Positions 5,856 to 9,649 of a DNA stretch of 9,649 nt are shown here, in pieces. A program made the position numbers and the translations under genes. The first letter of the stretch is position 1. Each line of letters opens with the position of its first letter. The DNA is taken from positions 1-9,649 of the forward strand of contig JAEZPL010000388.1 of the NCBI GenBank assembly GCA_023413605.1, read 5' to 3'. This DNA is from Pseudomonadota bacterium (lineage in GTDB: Bacteria; Pseudomonadota; Alphaproteobacteria; Azospirillales; Azospirillaceae). The notes below the pieces were generated by a model. That model was given only the letters and a program-made list of their open reading frames with translations. It ran no database searches and had not been told where the DNA came from.

Positions 5856-6734
5856 ATGTCAGGCGCGCCCGTCGCATCGCCACGCGGTTACGCCCAGCCG
5901 GCCGACGCCACACACGCGGCCTCCCCATCGGACACCATCTTCGAAGCCCGGGGCGTGTCCTTGCGCTTTGGCGGCGTGCAGGCGCTGACCGATGTCAGCT
6001 TCCACATCAAGAAGGGGGAGCTGTTCTCCATCATCGGGCCGAACGGTGCGGGTAAGACCTCGATGGTCAACTGCATCTCCGGCCGCTACCGGCCGACCGA
6101 CGGCAAGGTCTTCTTTAAGGGCCGCGACGTCACCGGCATGACGCCCAACCACCGGGCGTCGCTCGGCATCGGCCGCACCTTCCAGAACCTGGCGCTGTTC
6201 GGTCACATGACCGTGCTCGACAACATCATGGTCGGGCGCCATCACCTGCTGAAGAACAACTTCTTCACCGGTTCGCTCTACTGGCTGACCGGCGCGCGCA
6301 AGGAAGAACTCTCCCACCGCCGCGAGGTGGAGGAGATCATCGACTTCCTCGAAATCCAGCATGTGCGCAAGGCCACCGCCGGCACGCTGTCCTACGGCCT
6401 GCGCAAGCGCGTGGAACTGGCCCGCGCCATCGCGCTGAAGCCCGACCTGATCCTCCTGGACGAGCCCATGGCGGGCATGAACCTGGAGGAGAAGGAGGAC
6501 ATGGCCCGCTACATCGTCGATCTGAACGAGGAGTGGGGCATGACCGTGGTGATGATCGAGCACGACATGGGCGTCGTGATGGACATCTCCCACCGCGTGA
6601 TGGTGCTGGAATTCGGCAAGAAGATCGCCGAGGGCTCGCCCGAGGAAGTGCTGGCCGATCCGCGGGTCAGGCGCGCCTACCTCGGCGAGGACGATGAGGA
6701 AGAAGCCGCCCCGCAGAAGCAGGAGGTCGCGTGA
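5856..6734 (+). CDS. livG: Branched-chain amino acid-type ABC transporter ATP-binding protein (LivG-like)
   Basis: Cytoplasmic ATPase subunit of a HAAT/liv-type importer, 292 residues. Walker A is GPNGAGKT (61-68), the Q-loop glutamine is Q110 in GRTFQN, the signature region is LSYGLRKRVELARA (178-191), Walker B ends LILLDEP (198-204) and the H-loop is H236 in MIEHDMG. The signature differs from the LSGGQ/AYGQQ form but keeps the family position. A polar 27-residue N-terminal extension and an acidic tail (EDDEEE, about 278-283) make it longer than E. coli LivG (about 255). The gene opens an operon with an acyl-CoA ligase whose ATG overlaps this gene's TGA, then livH and probably livM. The embedded ligase suggests that the cargo is a carboxylic acid rather than leucine, but the substrate cannot be read from the ATPase. 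Confidence 0.9.
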   Translation: MSGAPVASPRGYAQPADATHAASPSDTIFEARGVSLRFGGVQALTDVSFHIKKGELFSIIGPNGAGKTSMVNCISGRYRPTDGKVFFKGRDVTGMTPNHRASLGIGRTFQNLALFGHMTVLDNIMVGRHHLLKNNFFTGSLYWLTGARKEELSHRREVEEIIDFLEIQHVRKATAGTLSYGLRKRVELARAIALKPDLILLDEPMAGMNLEEKEDMARYIVDLNEEWGMTVVMIEHDMGVVMDISHRVMVLEFGKKIAEGSPEEVLADPRVRRAYLGEDDEEEAAPQKQEVA

Positions 6735-8668
6735 TGTCCCAACTTCCCGATCTCACCAAGCACGACACCCTGCCGAAGCTGCTGTCGCTGCACGCCCGCG
6801 ATCATGGCGGCGAGGTCGCCATGCGCGAGAAGGACTTCGGCATCTGGCACGAATACAGCTGGGCCGACGTGCACGCCCGCGTGCGCGCCTTCACGCTGGG
6901 CCTGATCAAGCTGGGCGTGGAGCGCGGTCACGTCGTGGCCCTGCTCGGCGACAACCGGCCGGACTGGGTGATGGGCGAAATCGCCGCCCACGCCATGGGC
7001 GCCATGAGCCTGGGCGTCTACCGCGACGCGATGGACGAGGAGGTCGCCTACCTCATCACCTACGCCGACGTGCACGTCATCTTCGCGGAGGATGAGGAGC
7101 AGGTCGACAAGCTGCTGAACCTGGGCGAACGCCTGCCGACGCTGAAGCACATCATCTATTCCGACCCGCGCGGGATGCGGAAATACAGCGACCCGCGCCT
7201 GATGGAGGCGACCGAACTCGTCCGCCTGGGCGAGGAACTGCACCGGGAAAAGCCGAACTTCTACGAGGATCTGGTCGCGGCGACCAAGGGCGAGGACGTG
7301 GCGGTGCTCTGCACCACGTCGGGCACCACCTCGAACCCGAAGCTGGCGATGCTGCCGGCCGGGCGTCTGATCCGCCACGTCGCCAGCTACCTGTCGGTGG
7401 ACCCGAAGGGTCCGACGGACGAATACGTCTCCGTCCTGCCGCTGTCCTGGATCATGGAGCAGATCTACGCGGTCGGCATGGGCATGGTGTCGCGGATGCG
7501 CGTGAACTTCGTCGAGGAAGCCGAGACGATGATGAACGACTTCCGCGAGATCGGGCCGACCTTCGTGCTGTTCGCCCCGCGCCTGTGGGAGCAGATCGCC
7601 GCCGACGTGCGCGCCCGCATGATGGACAGCTCCCCCTTCAAGCAGGCGATGTACGGCTACGGCATGAAGCTGGGGCTGGAGGCGCTCGCCAACGGAACGC
7701 GGTCAGCGGTTGCCGATCGCATTCTTTTCGCAGCGCTGCGAGACCGGCTGGGATTCACCAACCTGAAGTCGGCGGCGACCGGTGGTGCGGCGCTGGGGCC
7801 GGACACCTTCAAGTTCTTCCAGGCGCTGGGCGTGCCGCTGCGCCAGATCTACGGCCAGACCGAGACCATGGGCGCCTACACGGTGCACCGCTCGAACGAC
7901 GTGGATTTCGACACGGTGGGCGTCGCCTTCGCCGCCGGCATCAAGGTCAAGGTGATCGAGCCCGACCAGAACGGCGTCGGCGAGATCGTGGTCACCCACC
8001 CGAACATGTTCGCCGGTTACTACCGGAACGAGGCGGCGACCACGGCGGACATGCGCGACGGCTGGATGCACACGGGTGATGCCGGCTTCTTCGACAAGAA
8101 GGGCCATCTGGTCATCATCGACCGCATCAAGGATATCGCCACCACCAGCAACAACGACCGCTTCAGCCCGCAGTACATCGAGAACAAGCTGAAGTTCAGC
8201 CCCTACGTGGCGGAAGCCGTCATCCTGGGCAACAAGCGGCCGTACCTGTCGGCGATCATCTGCATCCGCTTCCCCATCGTGTCGAAGTGGGCGGAAAAGA
8301 ACCGCATCGCCTTCACCACCTACTCCGACCTGTCGTCGAAGCCGGAGGTGTACGAGCTGCTGCGCCAGGAGGTGGAGCGGGTCAACGCCACGCTGCCGGA
8401 ATCCCAGCGCATCACCAAGTTCCTGCTGCTCTACAAGGAACTGGACGCCGACGACGGTGAGCTTACCCGCACCCGCAAGGTGCGCCGCGGCGTGATCGCG
8501 GAGAAGTACGGCGAGATCATCGACGCCATCTACGCGGGCCAGCCGGCCATCGACGTGGACACCACCATCACTTTCCAGGACGGCACGAAGCAGCGCATCC
8601 GCACGGTGCTGAAAGTGGTCGACCTGCTGCCCGCTCCGGCACCCAAGCCGGCGACGGTGGCGGCGTGA
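6734..8668 (+). CDS. Long-chain-type acyl-CoA synthetase (AMP-forming) in a liv-type transporter operon
   Basis: Predicted to activate a carboxylic acid to its CoA ester with ATP; 644 residues, typical of the long-chain/FadD15-like branch. The A3 motif is TTSGTTSNPKLAM (194-206), A5 is YGQTE (373-377), the A7 aspartate is in HTGD (446-449), the A8 hinge is DRIKD (463-467), and the C-terminal lysine is K582 in ELTRTRKVRR. All catalytic landmarks are therefore present, unlike in the fusion protein across the divergent promoter. Minor departures are S for G after SGTT and L for G after PK. ATG 6734 is preferred to GTG 6731 because AGGAGG (6721-6726) lies seven bases before it. It overlaps the livG stop by one base (TGATG), implying translational coupling. 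Similar ligases are known inside liv-type operons for aromatic or fatty acid uptake. The actual acid is unknown. Confidence 0.9.
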   Translation: MSQLPDLTKHDTLPKLLSLHARDHGGEVAMREKDFGIWHEYSWADVHARVRAFTLGLIKLGVERGHVVALLGDNRPDWVMGEIAAHAMGAMSLGVYRDAMDEEVAYLITYADVHVIFAEDEEQVDKLLNLGERLPTLKHIIYSDPRGMRKYSDPRLMEATELVRLGEELHREKPNFYEDLVAATKGEDVAVLCTTSGTTSNPKLAMLPAGRLIRHVASYLSVDPKGPTDEYVSVLPLSWIMEQIYAVGMGMVSRMRVNFVEEAETMMNDFREIGPTFVLFAPRLWEQIAADVRARMMDSSPFKQAMYGYGMKLGLEALANGTRSAVADRILFAALRDRLGFTNLKSAATGGAALGPDTFKFFQALGVPLRQIYGQTETMGAYTVHRSNDVDFDTVGVAFAAGIKVKVIEPDQNGVGEIVVTHPNMFAGYYRNEAATTADMRDGWMHTGDAGFFDKKGHLVIIDRIKDIATTSNNDRFSPQYIENKLKFSPYVAEAVILGNKRPYLSAIICIRFPIVSKWAEKNRIAFTTYSDLSSKPEVYELLRQEVERVNATLPESQRITKFLLLYKELDADDGELTRTRKVRRGVIAEKYGEIIDAIYAGQPAIDVDTTITFQDGTKQRIRTVLKVVDLLPAPAPKPATVAA

Positions 8669-8681
8669 GGGTGAGGGGATA

Positions 8682-8726
8682 ATGGACAAGAAGAATTTCG
8701 CGCGCCGGGGAGGCGAACGCCCATGA
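8682..8726 (+). CDS. Possible 14-codon coupling ORF before livH
   Basis: ATG at 8682 opens MDKKNFARRGGERP, whose TGA stop overlaps the livH ATG in the sequence ATGA. A GAGGGG lies three bases upstream and a GAGGG ten bases upstream. The frame spans the livH ribosome binding site. It could be a translational-coupling leader, or chance in the 54-bp gap. No homology can be judged at this length. Confidence 0.25.
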   Translation: MDKKNFARRGGERP

Positions 8727-9610
8727 CCTTGCTCTTCCAGCTTCTCGTCAACGGACTGATCGTCGGCGCGCTGTACGGCGTCGTGGCGATGTCGTTCGTG
8801 CTGATTTACAAGGCCAGCCGCATCGTGAACTTCGCCCAGGGCGAGTTTCTGCTGATCGGCGCCTGGACCTGCTGGTGGCTGCTGACCCACTGGCAACTGC
8901 CCTTCTGGATCGGGTTCCCGATCACGCTGGCCTTCATGCTGATCTTCGGCGTCGTGCTTCAGGTCGTCGTGCTGCGGCCGATGATCGGGGAGCCGATCAT
9001 TTCCGTCATCATGGTGACGATCGGCCTGTCGATCTTCTTCCAGGCGATGATGAAGTGGATGTTCGGCGTCTTCGCCAAGCCCTTCCCGCCGATCTTCGGC
9101 AGCCCGACCATGAACGTCTTCGGGCTGGAGGTGCAGACCGTCTATGTGGTCAGCCTCGTCATCTCGCTGCTGATCATGGCGGGCTTCGGCTGGTTCTTCA
9201 AATACTCGCGCATGGGTCTCGCCATGCGGGCCACCGCCTTCGACCAGCAGGTGGCGCAATCGCTCGGCATCTCGGTCCGCCAGATGTTCGCGATGAGCTG
9301 GGCCATCTCCGCCATGGTGTCGGCGGTGGCCGGCGTGACCGTGGGCGTGGTCAACGGCGTGTCCTCCGCGCTGTCCTTCTTCGGCATCAAGGTCTTCCCG
9401 GCGGTCATTCTCGGCGGGCTGGACAGCGTGGCCGGGGCGGTGCTGGGCGGGCTGATCGGGGGCGTGCTGGAGACTCTCGCGCACTACCTCGACAGCCAGT
9501 GGCTGAACTGGGGCAACATGTACGAGATCGCCCCCTTCTACGTCCTGATCGTCATCCTGATGATCAAGCCGTACGGCCTCTTCGGCACCAAGGACATCGA
9601 GCGCGTGTAA
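8723..9610 (+). CDS. livH: Branched-chain amino acid-type ABC transporter permease (LivH-like)
   Basis: Inner-membrane permease subunit of the liv-type importer, 295 residues, very hydrophobic with about eight predicted membrane segments. The N-terminus MTLLFQLLVNGLIVGALYG and the motif IVNFAQGEF (34-42) are typical of LivH. The loop AMRATAFDQQVAQSLGI (about 168-184) corresponds to the EAA-like coupling loop that docks on the ATPase. The conserved ILGGLDSVAGAVLGGLIGG segment lies near 230-248. GGGGAGG (8707-8713) precedes the ATG at a nine-base distance. It follows the ligase after 54 bp and is followed at once by a probable livM. The pairing partner LivM, the second ATPase LivF and the periplasmic binding protein would be expected to the right, outside the window. 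Confidence 0.92.
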   Translation: MTLLFQLLVNGLIVGALYGVVAMSFVLIYKASRIVNFAQGEFLLIGAWTCWWLLTHWQLPFWIGFPITLAFMLIFGVVLQVVVLRPMIGEPIISVIMVTIGLSIFFQAMMKWMFGVFAKPFPPIFGSPTMNVFGLEVQTVYVVSLVISLLIMAGFGWFFKYSRMGLAMRATAFDQQVAQSLGISVRQMFAMSWAISAMVSAVAGVTVGVVNGVSSALSFFGIKVFPAVILGGLDSVAGAVLGGLIGGVLETLAHYLDSQWLNWGNMYEIAPFYVLIVILMIKPYGLFGTKDIERV

Positions 9611-9625
9611 GGAGCGGCCGCAATC

Positions 9626-9649
9626 ATGGCGAACATCAGTCTCATCCCC
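9626..9649 (+). CDS. Start of the next operon gene, probably livM permease (first 8 codons)
   Basis: ATG at 9626 opens MANISLIP and runs off the window. GGAG at 9611-9614, immediately after the livH stop, lies 11 bases upstream. The product is named from position only: livM normally follows livH in this operon type. Eight residues do not allow recognition. Confidence 0.5.

Noticed and set aside
7690..7750. Short patch of less GC-biased codons in the ligase, possibly a recombination junction
   Set aside because: It is only about 20 codons, in frame, and has no flanking repeats; ordinary codon variation is enough.
7703..9484. 593-codon minus-strand open frame opposite the ligase and livH
   Set aside because: It crosses two well-supported genes and reads as His/Asp/Arg/Gly/Val-rich low-complexity protein, a typical antisense shadow.
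1..9649. CRISPR arrays, tRNA/rRNA genes, insertion sequences or attachment sites
   Set aside because: No regularly spaced repeats, cloverleaf or rRNA-like segments, transposase frames or terminal inverted repeats were recognised when reading both strands.

Overview
The window is about 9.6 kb of GC-rich DNA with dense codon usage biased to G/C at third positions. Family resemblances (MatB/MatR-type malonate genes, IclR and GntR/FCD regulators, a liv-type ABC importer with an embedded acyl-CoA ligase) suggest an alphaproteobacterium, perhaps a Rhodospirillales member such as Azospirillum. That placement is inference from gene content, not a proven assignment.

Left half (1-3836), acyl-CoA and branched-chain acid metabolism. 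The left edge holds the N-terminal 209 codons of a malonyl-CoA synthetase (matB-like, minus strand). Upstream on the same strand lies a GntR/FCD regulator resembling MatR. Facing away from it, on the plus strand, are an isobutyryl-CoA dehydrogenase (ACAD8-like) and a 3-hydroxyisobutyrate dehydrogenase (mmsB), both from valine degradation. Two nearly identical TGTATACA-centred palindromes sit before matB and in the regulator/dehydrogenase divergent region, so one regulator may tie (methyl)malonate activation to valine breakdown.

Middle (3837-5669). mmsB converges on an unusual minus-strand gene, with two perfect 9-bp hairpins between the stops. That gene joins an N-terminal IclR-type winged helix-turn-helix to an acyl-CoA synthetase (AMP-binding) large domain. 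The usual IclR effector domain is absent. The synthetase half lacks its C-terminal subdomain and has altered ATP-binding and hinge motifs. It looks like a transcription factor that uses a dead enzyme fold as its sensor, and is the strongest novelty candidate here.

Right half (5670-9649), an importer operon divergent from the fusion gene. A good sigma70-like promoter (TTGAAA-N18-TATAGT) precedes livG, a long-chain-type acyl-CoA ligase, livH and the first codons of a probable livM, all tightly spaced. Two copies of a GGTCCA-N5-TGGACC palindrome flank that promoter with centres 115 bp apart, close to a whole number of helical turns. One copy overlaps the start codon of the fusion gene. The simplest model is that the IclR-synthetase fusion represses itself and the importer/ligase operon. 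It would respond to the carboxylic acid (or its acyl-adenylate or CoA ester) that the operon imports and activates.
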